Source: Burkholderia aenigmatica (GTDB taxonomy: Bacteria; Pseudomonadota; Gammaproteobacteria; Burkholderiales; Burkholderiaceae). Taken from it: 64,000 bases of DNA. Position numbers and translations under genes: made by a program. Of the stretch, positions 1 to 7,933 are shown piece by piece (within the stretch, counting starts at the first letter, position 1; every line of letters starts with the position of its first letter). The notes beneath the pieces are model-generated. The model saw only the letters and a list, made by a program, of their open reading frames with translations. It had not been told where the DNA came from and ran no database searches. The stretch lies in contig NZ_CABVQC010000007.1 of assembly GCF_902499175.1 (NCBI RefSeq), forward strand, positions 1 to 64,000. Direction: 5' to 3'.

Positions 1-327
1 GTGTCGGGCCGTACGGAAAGCCACGTGATGCTGGTCGACCTGCGCGCAAAGAACATCACCGGCAAGGCAGCGGAAGCAGCGCTGGGTGCGGCGCACATCA
101 CGGTGAACAAGAACGCGATCCCGAACGATCCGGAAAAGCCGTTCGTGACGAGCGGCGTGCGCCTGGGTTCGCCGGCAATGACGACGCGCGGCTTCGGTCC
201 GGCGGAAGCGGAACAGGTGGGCAACCTGATCGCGGACGTGCTGGACAACCCGGAAGATGCAGCGACGATCGAGCGCGTGCGTGCGCAGGTCGCCGAGCTG
301 ACCAAGCGTTTCCCGGTCTATCGCTGA
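1..327 (+). CDS. glyA: Serine hydroxymethyltransferase, C-terminal part (5' end outside window)
   Basis: The last 108 residues of GlyA, the PLP enzyme that interconverts serine + tetrahydrofolate with glycine + methylene-tetrahydrofolate in the cytoplasm. The frame is open from the first base, so the start and the PLP lysine lie upstream of the window. Visible family signatures are [17 protein letters not shown], the [14 protein letters not shown] segment that lines the substrate carboxylate site, and an ordinary GlyA C-terminus ending in FPVYR. The stop is 6 bp before nrdR, so the two are very likely co-transcribed. No sign of damage. Confidence 0.97.
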   Translation: MSGRTESHVMLVDLRAKNITGKAAEAALGAAHITVNKNAIPNDPEKPFVTSGVRLGSPAMTTRGFGPAEAEQVGNLIADVLDNPEDAATIERVRAQVAELTKRFPVYR

Positions 328-333
328 TCGACG

Positions 334-813
334 ATGCGCTGCCCGTTCTGCCGGCATGACGACACGCAGGTCGTGGACTCGCGCGTGTCCGAAGATGGCG
401 CCGCGATCCGGCGGCGCCGTCGCTGCTCGGCTTGCGACAAGCGCTTCACGACGTACGAGCGGGTCGAGCTGTCCCTGCCGTTCGTCGTGAAGAAGGACGG
501 CAGCCGCACGGAATTCGACCGTCGCAAGATCGTCGCCAGCATGCAACTCGCGCTGCGCAAGCGGCCGGTTGCTGCCGACGCGATCGACGCGGCGGTCGCC
601 CGCATCGAGTATCAACTGCTCGCGACAGGCGAGCGCGAAGTGCGTAGCGAGAAGCTCGGCGAACTCGTGATGAACGAGTTGCGCGGCCTCGATACGATCG
701 CTTATGTCCGCTTCGCATCGGTGTACCGCCGGTTCGAGGACGTTTCCGAATTTGCCGACGTGATCGAAGAGTTCCGTCGCGCCTCTCCCGCCAAGACTCC
801 GCGTAAGCGCTGA
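334..813 (+). CDS. nrdR: Transcriptional repressor NrdR
   Basis: A 159-residue nucleotide-sensing repressor of ribonucleotide reductase genes. The N-terminal zinc ribbon has its four cysteines at C3, C6, C31 and C34 (MRCPFC... and CSAC), with the arginine-rich strand RRRRRC that contacts DNA. The ATP-cone domain follows from about residue 49 ([18 protein letters not shown]) to about 140, with the usual [17 protein letters not shown] motif. Length and order are canonical. It starts 6 bp after glyA, a common neighbour in Burkholderiales. A degenerate 17-residue tail ([12 protein letters not shown]) ends the protein. Confidence 0.97.
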   Translation: MRCPFCRHDDTQVVDSRVSEDGAAIRRRRRCSACDKRFTTYERVELSLPFVVKKDGSRTEFDRRKIVASMQLALRKRPVAADAIDAAVARIEYQLLATGEREVRSEKLGELVMNELRGLDTIAYVRFASVYRRFEDVSEFADVIEEFRRASPAKTPRKR

Positions 814-966
814 CGCGCTGCGTCCGTTCATCGTCTTCTCCGTTGGGTCAGTTCGCGCCGATTGTGTCGATCGCGATCGCATGCCACCAGTCGGCCATTC
901 GGCAAATGGTGCGCGTCCGCACACGCCGCTACAGTCGTCGCATCACCCCGGCGAAGGACGACTGCG

Positions 967-1530
967 ATGGCACGGCACGCTCAACCCCTGAAATATGTAT
1001 TGCAACGCTCGGGCGGGTTCACGCTCGTCGAGCTGATGGTTGCCATCTCGCTGGCGGCGGGGCTCGCGCTCTACGTGGCACCCGTGTTCGACCAGTGGCG
1101 CATGCGCGAACGCGTGGACGCACGCTCGCGCGCGTTGCTCGGCGCGCTGTCGTTTGCGCGCACCGAGGCGACGCGTCTCGGCGTGCGCGTCACGCTGTGC
1201 CGGGCCGCGAGCGGCGGCACCTGCCTGCGTGCCGGTGAGCGGTGCGATCCGGCCGAATGGTCGTGCGACTGGATCGTCAGCGGGCAGGTCGACGGGCAGT
1301 CGCGCGTGCTGCGGCGCTATCCGCACGATGCCGAAGTGGCCGTCGCGGGTGCCGCGCACGATCTCGCGTTCGCACCGCCGGTCGGTCAGGCAATCGGTGG
1401 CATCCGGCGTTTCGAATTGCGTCCGCGACGCGACGTGCCGGGGGCTGGCGACGCGCGAGTATCGCGTTGCGTGCGGATCGCGGCAGGCGGCCGGGCGCGA
1501 GTTGTCGCCGGCCGCTGCGACGCGGCGTGA
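967..1530 (+). CDS. GspH/FimT-family minor type IV pseudopilin
   Basis: First gene of a five-gene minor pilin operon; 187 residues. The class III signal is clear: a short basic leader, then GFTLVELMVAISLAAGLALY, with cleavage expected after the Gly and Glu at +5 of the mature protein. The C-terminal part has paired cysteines as in FimT/GspH pseudopilins. The start at 967 is preferred over an upstream ATG at 862 because it gives a leader of normal length before the prepilin cleavage site and has a GAAGGA ribosome site about 8 bp upstream. Minor pilins of this type prime assembly of the type IV pilus and may bind DNA (FimT of other species); that role is inferred here. Confidence 0.85.
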   Translation: MARHAQPLKYVLQRSGGFTLVELMVAISLAAGLALYVAPVFDQWRMRERVDARSRALLGALSFARTEATRLGVRVTLCRAASGGTCLRAGERCDPAEWSCDWIVSGQVDGQSRVLRRYPHDAEVAVAGAAHDLAFAPPVGQAIGGIRRFELRPRRDVPGAGDARVSRCVRIAAGGRARVVAGRCDAA

Positions 1531-1535
1531 GCATC

Positions 1536-1937
1536 ATGCGCAACGCCATGCGCGGCACGTCGCTGATCGAAGCGATGCTGGCCGTCGCGCTGCTCGCGAC
1601 CGTGATGCTGGCTGTAGCGGGTAGCCAGCTTGCGATGGCGCGTGCGCAGCGCGCGACGATCTGGCGCGAGCGCGCGCTGTGGCTGGCCGATGCGCGTATC
1701 GAGCGCTTGCATGTAGTCGCCGGAGCCGACGATGGCCTCGCGGCGCGGGCTGCGGCGTCGCTGCCCGGCGGCGCGATGACGCGCGGTGACGGGCCGGATG
1801 GCGTCCACTACGCGGTTGTCGGCTGGCACGGCGGCAGTGCGGCTACCGGGTCGCGATGCGAAGCGGCGGGCAGGTCGGTGCAGCCGCCGTCATGCGTCCG
1901 GATTCCATATCGGGAGGTCGACGCCGATGAACGCTGA
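1536..1937 (+). CDS. pilV: Type IV pilus modification protein PilV-like minor pilin
   Basis: About 133 residues with a prepilin-like N-terminus (MRNAMRGTSLIEAMLAVALL, Glu at +5 after the Gly), typical of PilV. A GTG at 1527 overlaps the preceding stop (GTGA) and is an equally plausible start, adding three residues; the other junctions in this operon use such overlaps. The rest is a hydrophobic helix followed by a small polar domain with two cysteines (SRCEAAG and PPSCVR). It is thought to act at the pilus tip with PilW, PilX and PilE. The gene overlaps pilW by 11 bp. Confidence 0.8.
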   Translation: MRNAMRGTSLIEAMLAVALLATVMLAVAGSQLAMARAQRATIWRERALWLADARIERLHVVAGADDGLAARAAASLPGGAMTRGDGPDGVHYAVVGWHGGSAATGSRCEAAGRSVQPPSCVRIPYREVDADER

Positions 1938-2760
1938 TCGCCGCATGCGCGCGCATACGCTGCTTGAAGTGTTGATTGCGATGACCGTCGGTCTGCTCGT
2001 GGTCGTCGCGGCCGGTGCGTTGTACCACGCGCAGCGCGTTGCGCAGCGGCGCGCGGACGACGGGTTCCGGATGCGCGATGCAGCCGCCACGGCACTGATG
2101 CTGATCGGCCAGCAGATCCAGATGGCCGGTTTCCGGCCGCTCGATGCGGACGGGGTGTCGTCATTGCCGCCGGTGTTCGGCTGTTCGATGGCGCGCGTGA
2201 GGGGCGATGGCGCACAGGTACGGTGCGAGCCCGTGCGCGCTGCGTCGGACGCGTTGTTGATCCGGTATGTCGGCGATGCCGTGTCGACGTGGCCCACCGT
2301 AAGCGGCCAGGTGTCGGATTGCCTAGGGCAGGGTGTCGGCGTGTCCGGCGAGCGTGCGCGGGTGGAGAACCGCTTCGACGTCCATGTCAGTCCGTCGACG
2401 GGCGAGCCCGAACTGTATTGCGAAGGAAACGGCCGTCCGGGTACGCCGCAGCCGGTCGTGTCGGGAATCGACCAGCTGCGGGTGCGCTATCTTCGCCGCG
2501 GCGGCACGCAGTTCGTCGATGCCGGTGCAATGCGGAGCGACGATTGGCCCGATGTCGTGGCCGTGCACGTCTGCGTGCGTGCGCGCGGCGAACCGGCGGG
2601 CGAACCGGCGCGACACGTCGATTGCGACGGCCGCACTGTCGTTGCGCAAGACGGCCGCGCGCGTCTGACGCTCGATCGCATCGTCGCGTTGAGGAATGCC
2701 GAACACGCAGTCGACGATACGTTGCGCGATGCAACGGATAAACGCGAGGTGCCGCGATGA
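1927..2760 (+). CDS. pilW: PilW-family minor type IV pilin
   Basis: A 277-residue pseudopilin. The leader MNADRRMRAHTLLEVLIAMT leads into a long hydrophobic helix; Ala replaces the usual Gly at the prepilin cleavage position (AHTLLE), a tolerated variant to note. PilW hallmarks follow: QQIQMAGFRP in the first third and a large C-terminal domain with several cysteines. It overlaps pilV by 11 bp and shares an ATGA overlap with the next gene, so translation is coupled. Expected to sit in the tip complex of the type IV pilus. Confidence 0.85.
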   Translation: MNADRRMRAHTLLEVLIAMTVGLLVVVAAGALYHAQRVAQRRADDGFRMRDAAATALMLIGQQIQMAGFRPLDADGVSSLPPVFGCSMARVRGDGAQVRCEPVRAASDALLIRYVGDAVSTWPTVSGQVSDCLGQGVGVSGERARVENRFDVHVSPSTGEPELYCEGNGRPGTPQPVVSGIDQLRVRYLRRGGTQFVDAGAMRSDDWPDVVAVHVCVRARGEPAGEPARHVDCDGRTVVAQDGRARLTLDRIVALRNAEHAVDDTLRDATDKREVPR

Positions 2761-3425
2761 ACGGAGCGGGGCAGTACGCGGCGAAGAGATTGCGATACGT
2801 CGCGGCAGGCGATACGCATGAGCATATCGCGACGCACGGCGACGAGCCGCTGCAGGCTGCAGGTGCGGAAGCCCGGACGACAAGCCGGCGAGCGTCGCGC
2901 ATACGCTTGCGGTCAGCCAGCCGCGATTGGCATCGCGATGCGGGCCTTGCCTTGCCCGCGGTGATCGCGGTTGGCGCGGCGGTTGCGGCGCTGACTGGCA
3001 CGTGGTTCGAAGCCGCCCTGACGGAGTCGCGCCGCACGCGTGCGTTGTCCGATCGGCTGGTCGCATTTCACGCGGCCGATGCCGCGCTTGCTGCGTGCAC
3101 CGCACGATTGCGCCGGGGTTCCGCGCCCTACGTGAGCGAACGCGAGTCGCACACGGAGCCGGACGCGTGGCGGCGCATGCCGGCGCTGGCGGCCGCCGAA
3201 GCGTTTGCGCCGTTCGCCGGCTGGCCGATGGCTGCGCAACCGCCGCGATGCCTGATCGAAGCATGGCGCGGGGCAGGGCCGGCAGGCAGCCGCGCTTATG
3301 TCGTCACTGCGCGTGGCGTCGGTGCGCATGCATCGAGCGCCGTCTGGCTGCAGCATCAGGTCGCGATACGCGACGGACACATCGTCGCCTTGCGCTGGCG
3401 TCGCGTCGCGACAGTGCTTCGATGA
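2757..3425 (+). CDS. pilX: PilX-like minor pilin / pilus assembly protein
   Basis: A 222-residue protein in the PilX position of a minor pilin cluster. Its hydrophobic segment (GLALPAVIAVGAAVAALTGT) lies unusually far in, near residues 62-81, behind a long polar N-terminal extension; most PilX proteins have it within the first 30 residues. The following AFHAADAALAACTARL is a recognisable PilX feature. An internal start cannot be excluded, but no clear ATG precedes the hydrophobic stretch at a suitable distance. ATGA overlaps link it to pilW upstream and pilE downstream. The assignment rests on position and this N-terminal half. Confidence 0.65.
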   Translation: MNGAGQYAAKRLRYVAAGDTHEHIATHGDEPLQAAGAEARTTSRRASRIRLRSASRDWHRDAGLALPAVIAVGAAVAALTGTWFEAALTESRRTRALSDRLVAFHAADAALAACTARLRRGSAPYVSERESHTEPDAWRRMPALAAAEAFAPFAGWPMAAQPPRCLIEAWRGAGPAGSRAYVVTARGVGAHASSAVWLQHQVAIRDGHIVALRWRRVATVLR

Positions 3426-3868
3426 ACGGCCGCACGTCGGTGTACCGTTCGGCGGGATTTACGCTGATCGAGTTGATGATCGTGCTCGCGATCGTCGCGG
3501 TACTGGCCGGATGGAGCATCCCGTCGTATCGCGCGCATGTCGCGCGCGTTCATCGCGCGTCGGCGGTCGCCGCGCTGTACCGGGCGGCCCAATATCTCGA
3601 AACGCGGGACGGTGCGCCGCCTTCGGCATTACCAGATGCGCTCGCGCAGGCGCCGCCGGACGGGCGCGCGGTCTATCGAGTGGCGATCAGGCGGCCGGAC
3701 GGCGGTGATTCGCCGGTGAGCTACGAACTGGAAGCCATCCCGCTCGACGCGGGCCCGATGCACGACGATGCGTGCGGTGCCTTCACGCTGCGCTCGGACG
3801 GGACGAAGGGCAATGTGCGAAGTGATGGCGCCGATGAACAGGTCGCGGTGTGCTGGGGTGTGCGTTGA
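3422..3868 (+). CDS. pilE: PilE-like type IV minor pilin
   Basis: A 148-residue prepilin: MNGRTSVYRSAGFTLIELMI gives a 12-residue leader, a Gly cleavage site and Glu+5, followed by the conserved hydrophobic helix. Two cysteines near the end (DACGAFTL and AVCWGVR) match the disulphide-bonded D-loop of type IV pilins. The start overlaps the stop of the preceding gene (ATGA). Last gene of the operon. No PilY1 adhesin gene follows, unlike many fimU-pilVWXY1E clusters; the next gene is on the other strand. Confidence 0.88.
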   Translation: MNGRTSVYRSAGFTLIELMIVLAIVAVLAGWSIPSYRAHVARVHRASAVAALYRAAQYLETRDGAPPSALPDALAQAPPDGRAVYRVAIRRPDGGDSPVSYELEAIPLDAGPMHDDACGAFTLRSDGTKGNVRSDGADEQVAVCWGVR

Positions 3869-3922
3869 GGTCGGATGGAAGGCGCGCCACGGCGCGTGGC
3901 CGTGCGCGCAGGATGCCGACGG

Positions 3923-4366
3923 TCAGTCGTCGTGCGTGTCGAGCCCGCGCTCGTTGCGGGACTGCTTCCAGATCCGGTAGACCTCCCATGCAGCGAAACC
4001 GAGGGTGCCCCACTTCAGCGCGGGCCCCGCGCTCGCGCGCAGCAGCGAGCGAACGGGTTTTGCGAGCACGAGCGATGCGAGCGAGCTCAGCATCGGATAC
4101 TGGTTGACGAGCTGGCCGAGGCTCGCGTTCAGGTTCTTGGCGGACTGGCTGAACTTGTTGCTGGACAGGCCGGGGATGAACACCTTGAGCCAGCTGAAGC
4201 GCGTGACGGCCTGGCGCATTTCGCCGGCGGCTTCCGCGAGTTCGAGCCGCTCGACTTCGGATCGCAGGATCAGCAGTTCCTTGCGGAGCGCGCGATGCTG
4301 CGACGCGCTCCAGTTCGATCGCGACGAATGGGAGCGGGGTGAATTGCCCGTGATGTTCTGGCTCAT
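3923..4366 (-). CDS. DUF3318/YqjK-like small envelope protein
   Basis: A 147-residue protein of unknown function beginning MSQNITGNSPRSHSSRSN; upstream in-frame codons lack family character. The N-terminal half is a charged helix (ALRKELLILRSEVERLELAE), the C-terminal half is amphipathic or weakly hydrophobic. It is the last gene of a minus-strand trio whose other members resemble E. coli YqjD (DUF883) and YqjE (DUF1469), so it occupies the YqjK place. By analogy it may act at the inner membrane, possibly with stationary-phase ribosomes; that is inference. Confidence 0.6.
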   Translation of the reverse strand: MSQNITGNSPRSHSSRSNWSASQHRALRKELLILRSEVERLELAEAAGEMRQAVTRFSWLKVFIPGLSSNKFSQSAKNLNASLGQLVNQYPMLSSLASLVLAKPVRSLLRASAGPALKWGTLGFAAWEVYRIWKQSRNERGLDTHDD

Positions 4367-4409
4367 GGCGCGTCGGCGAAATAGGTGGAAGGGGTGAGCG
4401 CGATTGCGT

Positions 4410-4799
4410 TCACGGCTTGCCGCGGAACAGTTCGCGGTCTTTCTCGATCTCGGCGAGCGTTGCCTCGAATACGGTCGGCGCATCGCGCAGGCCCGAGCGG
4501 GCCTTCAGTGCGCATACGATGCCGCCTGTGGCATACAGCGCGGTGATCGCCGCGAGCGACTGCCAGCGGTAGGTATCCCAGAACGCGATCGCGACAAGCA
4601 CGGTGAGGCTGATCAGTGCCATCGTCGCGAGCATCATCGCGGCGAGCCCGAGGAACAGCACGCCCAGCAGGCGCTCCTTCTCCTCGGCAAGCTCGATGCT
4701 CACCAGTTCGAGGCGCGTTTGCAGAAGTCCGATCGCGGAGCCGACGAGGCGGCGCAGCGGTCCTTGGCCGGACGGCTGCGAGGTGGTGTCTGTCGTCAT
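4410..4799 (-). CDS. YqjE-like DUF1469 membrane protein (phage-holin-family annotation)
   Basis: A 129-residue inner-membrane protein. A charged N-terminal helix (LLQTRLELVSIELAEEKERL) is followed by two transmembrane segments, roughly residues 45-72 and 80-100, then a short soluble tail. This matches the YqjE/DUF1469 family, often labelled 'phage holin family' without phage context; there are no phage genes nearby. It lies between the DUF883 and YqjK-like genes in the same orientation. Function unknown in any species as far as I know. Confidence 0.75.
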   Translation of the reverse strand: MTTDTTSQPSGQGPLRRLVGSAIGLLQTRLELVSIELAEEKERLLGVLFLGLAAMMLATMALISLTVLVAIAFWDTYRWQSLAAITALYATGGIVCALKARSGLRDAPTVFEATLAEIEKDRELFRGKP

Positions 4800-4922
4800 G
4801 GGTGAGGTGCGTGCGCGTGCAGTGTGCAGCTAGGACAAAGCCGGCCGGCGGAAACCGCCGGCTGGCTTCGACGCCCGCAGGCCGCGCGACGCGGCCAACG
4901 GGACGAAACGGCGCAGAGCGCG

Positions 4923-5225
4923 TTACTTGCGGTTGATCAGCAGGCCGATCAGCACGCCGACGCCTGCGGCGACGCCGATCGACGTCCACGGATGCTCGTG
5001 CACGTAATCGTCGGTCGCGCGTGCGGCCTTCTTGCCTTTCTCGACCACCACGACCTGGACGTCGGCCGCCTTTTCCTTGGCCTGCTTCAGGCGCGACATG
5101 GCTTTTTCGCGCAGCTCGGCCGCACGGTCGCCCGTGCTGCTCGCAGCTTGCTTGAGCAGGTCTTCGGCGTCCGAGAGAACGGTTTTGATATCCGACATCA
5201 GTTTCTCCTTGTTGATTTCCGACAT
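4923..5225 (-). CDS. DUF883 (YqjD/ElaB-like) membrane-anchored protein
   Basis: 100 residues: a long charged helix (MSEINKEKLMSDIKTVLSDA onward), then a C-terminal transmembrane segment with glycine-zipper spacing (SIGVAAGVGVLIGLLINRK). This is the YqjD/ElaB/YgaM layout; those proteins anchor ribosomes to the membrane in stationary phase in E. coli. The start at 5225 has an AAGGGAG ribosome site about 5-10 bases upstream, which favours it over the in-frame codons further up. First gene of the yqjDEK-like set. Confidence 0.85.
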   Translation of the reverse strand: MSEINKEKLMSDIKTVLSDAEDLLKQAASSTGDRAAELREKAMSRLKQAKEKAADVQVVVVEKGKKAARATDDYVHEHPWTSIGVAAGVGVLIGLLINRK

Positions 5226-5543
5226 TGCAACTCCCTTCATGCTGTCATGCTGCAGGTTCACATCGTAGCGAAACGCCTGCCTGCTGGCGAGCCGGGAAGA
5301 CACACGACGGCCGTGCAAGACCGCATGGTAAACGACTTGTAATCATCAACAGAGCGGCAAACGGGGTGAAAAGTTTCCCGCGTGGTCGCGCGTCCTGCGC
5401 CGACGCCGGGCAAAAATGACAAAAAAGTATGAATATCAAACGGAATAATCGTTCGCACGACCCATTGCTTCCCGTAAGCTGACAGACTTTCCCGCGCCGA
5501 TCCGGGCGCGGTTTCAACCAGCATCGTTCGAGGAGGGAACATC
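5226..5543. promoter_or_regulatory. Divergent intergenic region between DUF883 gene and peroxiredoxin
   Basis: 318 bp without a convincing gene. It must hold the promoters of both divergent genes. Positions about 5410-5450 are A/T-rich compared with the surroundings. A GGAGG-type ribosome site (5529-5537) precedes the peroxiredoxin start. I could not identify an OxyR or other named operator. Confidence 0.5.
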
Positions 5544-6182
5544 ATGAGTCTGCGTCTTGGCGACATCGCACCGGATTTCGAGCAGGAATCGAGCCTGGGC
5601 CCGATCAAGTTTCACGACTGGCTGGGCGACAGCTGGGGTGTCCTGTTCTCGCATCCGGCCGACTACACGCCGGTGTGCACGACCGAACTCGGGCTGACCT
5701 CGAAGCTGAAGGGCGAATTCGAGAAGCGCAACGTGAAGGTGATCGCGCTGTCGGTCGACGGTGTCGAATCGCACAAGGGCTGGATCAACGACATCAACGA
5801 AACGCAGTCGACAGTCGTCGGTTTTCCGATCATCGCCGATGCGGACCGCAAGGTTTCGCAGCTGTACGACATGATCCACCCGAACGCGAACGAAACGCTG
5901 ACGGTGCGTTCGCTGTTCGTGATCGACCCGAACAAGAAGGTGCGGCTCACCATCACGTACCCGGCCAGCACGGGGCGCAACTTCGACGAAGTGCTGCGCG
6001 TGATCGACTCGCTGCAGCTGACCGACAACTACAAGGTCGCGACGCCGGGCAACTGGAAGGATGGCGACGACGTCGTGATTGTGCCGTCGCTGCAAGATCC
6101 GGAAGAGCTGAAGAAGCGCTTCCCGAAGGGCTTCAACGCAGTGCGTCCGTATCTGCGCCTCACGCCGCAGCCGAACAAGTAA
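5544..6182 (+). CDS. 1-Cys peroxiredoxin (Prx6 subfamily)
   Basis: A 212-residue thiol peroxidase that reduces peroxides in the cytoplasm. The peroxidatic cysteine is C45 in the motif HPADYTPVCTTE, and it is the only cysteine in the chain, so this is a true 1-Cys enzyme needing an external thiol. The C-terminal Prx6/1-Cys extension is present (PATPGNWKDGDDVVIVPS-like region and LRLTPQP end). A strong GAGGAGG Shine-Dalgarno precedes the ATG. Stands alone, followed by a strong terminator. Confidence 0.93.
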   Translation: MSLRLGDIAPDFEQESSLGPIKFHDWLGDSWGVLFSHPADYTPVCTTELGLTSKLKGEFEKRNVKVIALSVDGVESHKGWINDINETQSTVVGFPIIADADRKVSQLYDMIHPNANETLTVRSLFVIDPNKKVRLTITYPASTGRNFDEVLRVIDSLQLTDNYKVATPGNWKDGDDVVIVPSLQDPEELKKRFPKGFNAVRPYLRLTPQPNK

Positions 6183-6242
6183 GCAGCGGCTGCGCGCGAA
6201 CGCGGTACCGGGCTGGCGCCCGGTGCGCGGCTCCGATGAAAA

Positions 6243-6283
6243 ACGGCCCGCCCGGCAGTCATGCCGGGCGGGCCGTGTCTTTT
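6243..6283. terminator. Bidirectional intrinsic terminator between peroxiredoxin and gcdH
   Basis: A perfect 15-bp stem: acggcccgcccggca at 6243-6257, loop GTCA, and its complement at 6262-6276. It is followed by a T-rich stretch on the plus strand (gtctttt) and preceded by AAAA, which reads as a U-run on the minus strand. It sits between two convergent genes and should stop both transcripts. Confidence 0.88.
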
Positions 6284-6332
6284 GTGCGTACTCGTGCGCA
6301 GCATGGCTGCCGCGCACGCCTCACCCGGACGA

Positions 6333-7520
6333 TCAGAAGAACGCCTGGATGCCCGTCTGCGCGCGGCCGAGGATCAGCGCGTGGATATCGTGCGTGCCTT
6401 CGTACGTGTTGACCACTTCGAGGTTCACGAGGTGGCGTGCGACGCCGAATTCGTCGGAGATCCCGTTGCCGCCGAGCATGTCGCGCGCGAGCCGGGCGAT
6501 GTCGAGCGCCTTGCCGCACGAGTTGCGCTTCATGATCGACGTGATCTCGACGGCCGCCGTGCCTTCGTCCTTCATCCGGCCGAGGCGCAGCACGCCTTGC
6601 AGGCCGAGCGTGATTTCGGTCTGCATGTCTGCGAGCTTCTTCTGGATCAGCTGGTTCGCGGCAAGCGGCCGGCCGAACTGCTGGCGGTCGAGCACGTACT
6701 GGCGCGCGGTGTGCCAGCAGGACTCGGCGGCACCCAGCGCGCCCCATGCGATCCCGTAGCGGGCCGAGTTCAGGCACGTGAACGGGCCGCGCAGGCCGCT
6801 CACGTTCGGCATCAGGTTCTCTTCCGGGACGAATACCTCGTCGAGGACGATCTCGCCGGTGATCGACGCGCGCAGCCCGACCTTGCCGTGGATCGCCGGT
6901 GCCGACAGGCCCTTCCAGCCTTTCTCGAGGATGAAGCCGCGAATCGCGTCCTTGCCGTTTTCTTCCAGCTTCGCCCACACGACGAACACGTCGGCGATCG
7001 GCGAGTTCGTGATCCACATCTTCGCGCCGGACAGCGAGTAGCCGCCAGGCACCTTCTTCGCGCGGGTGACCATGCTGCCCGGATCGGAGCCGTGGTTCGG
7101 CTCGGTCAGCCCGAAGCAGCCGATCCATTCGCCGGTCGCGAGCTTCGGCAGGTATTTCTGCTTCTGCGCGTCGGAACCGAATTCGTGGATCGGCACCATC
7201 ACGAGCGACGACTGCACGGACATCATCGACCGGTAGCCCGAATCGACGCGCTCGACTTCGCGGGCGATCAGCCCGTAGCTCACGTAATTGAGGCCGGGGC
7301 CGCCGTATTCCTCGGGAATCGTCGGACCGAGCAGGCCGACTTCGCCCATCTCGCGGAAGATTTCGGCGTCGGTACGTTCGTGGCGGAACGCTTCGGTCAC
7401 GCGCGGCGCGAGCTTGTCCTGCGCGTACGCTTGCGCGGCATCGCGCACCATCCGCTCTTCTTCGGTCAGTTGCTGGTTGAGCAGCAGCGGATCGTCCCAA
7501 TGAAAAGTTGCAGCACTCAT
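6333..7520 (-). CDS. gcdH: Glutaryl-CoA dehydrogenase
   Basis: A 395-residue acyl-CoA dehydrogenase that oxidises and decarboxylates glutaryl-CoA to crotonyl-CoA in lysine, tryptophan and aromatic degradation. Acyl-CoA dehydrogenase features run in order: N-terminal helical domain, [16 protein letters not shown] flavin-binding segment, WITNSPIAD, the C-terminal [13 protein letters not shown] region, and the catalytic glutamate E374 in [15 protein letters not shown], the GCDH position. GGAG lies about 11 bases before the ATG. The leader immediately upstream is an array of 50-bp repeats, and an IclR gene is divergent beyond it. Confidence 0.95.
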   Translation of the reverse strand: MSAATFHWDDPLLLNQQLTEEERMVRDAAQAYAQDKLAPRVTEAFRHERTDAEIFREMGEVGLLGPTIPEEYGGPGLNYVSYGLIAREVERVDSGYRSMMSVQSSLVMVPIHEFGSDAQKQKYLPKLATGEWIGCFGLTEPNHGSDPGSMVTRAKKVPGGYSLSGAKMWITNSPIADVFVVWAKLEENGKDAIRGFILEKGWKGLSAPAIHGKVGLRASITGEIVLDEVFVPEENLMPNVSGLRGPFTCLNSARYGIAWGALGAAESCWHTARQYVLDRQQFGRPLAANQLIQKKLADMQTEITLGLQGVLRLGRMKDEGTAAVEITSIMKRNSCGKALDIARLARDMLGGNGISDEFGVARHLVNLEVVNTYEGTHDIHALILGRAQTGIQAFF

Positions 7521-7534
7521 CGTCTCATCTCCTG

Positions 7535-7832
7535 TCGGCCCGAGTTGGCGCTTCAGCGCTTACTCGGGTCCCATGCTTTGCGGTCGGCCCGAGTTGGGCA
7601 CTTCAGCGCTTACTCGGGTCCCATGCTTTGCGGTCGACCCGAGTTGGGCACTTTAGCGCTTACTCGGGTCCCATGCTTTGCGGTCGGCCCGAGTTGGGCA
7701 CTTCAGCGCTTACTCGGGTCCCATGCTTTGCGGTCGACCCGAGTCGGGCACTTCAGCGCTTACTCGGGTTCCATGCTTTGCGTTTGGCCCGAGTCGGCAC
7801 TTCGGCGCTTTCCCGAGCCCCATGCTTTACGG
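7535..7832. repeat. Six tandem 50-bp repeats, each with an internal inverted repeat
   Basis: Units start at 7535, 7584, 7634, 7684, 7734 and 7784; four are exactly 50 bp and the two end units are 49 bp. Middle units differ by only one to three bases; the end units are more diverged. Each of the first five contains CCCGAGT, a 16-17 nt loop with AGCGCT at its core, and ACTCGGG, so a gcdH leader transcript would carry a row of similar hairpins. In unit 6 the right arm is altered. A seventh partial unit fades out after 7832. The array ends 15 bp from the gcdH start codon and about 100 bp from the IclR start. Not a CRISPR: the units are directly abutting with no spacers. Confidence 0.93.
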
Positions 7833-7933
7833 TCGGTCCCTGATTCAGCCGGGTTTGTTGCCTGAGAGTTTGCTTGACGGAAGTTCCGCTGTGCGGAACA
7901 ATGTTTTGCAAATCGAACCCAGTGTAGCACCAG

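Noticed and set aside
4410-4799. Phage holin gene as evidence for a prophage
   Set aside because: The gene is the YqjE-like member of a chromosomal yqjD-yqjE-yqjK-type set; no phage genes are nearby.
7535-7832. CRISPR array
   Set aside because: Units are directly abutting with no variable spacers, and no cas genes are present.
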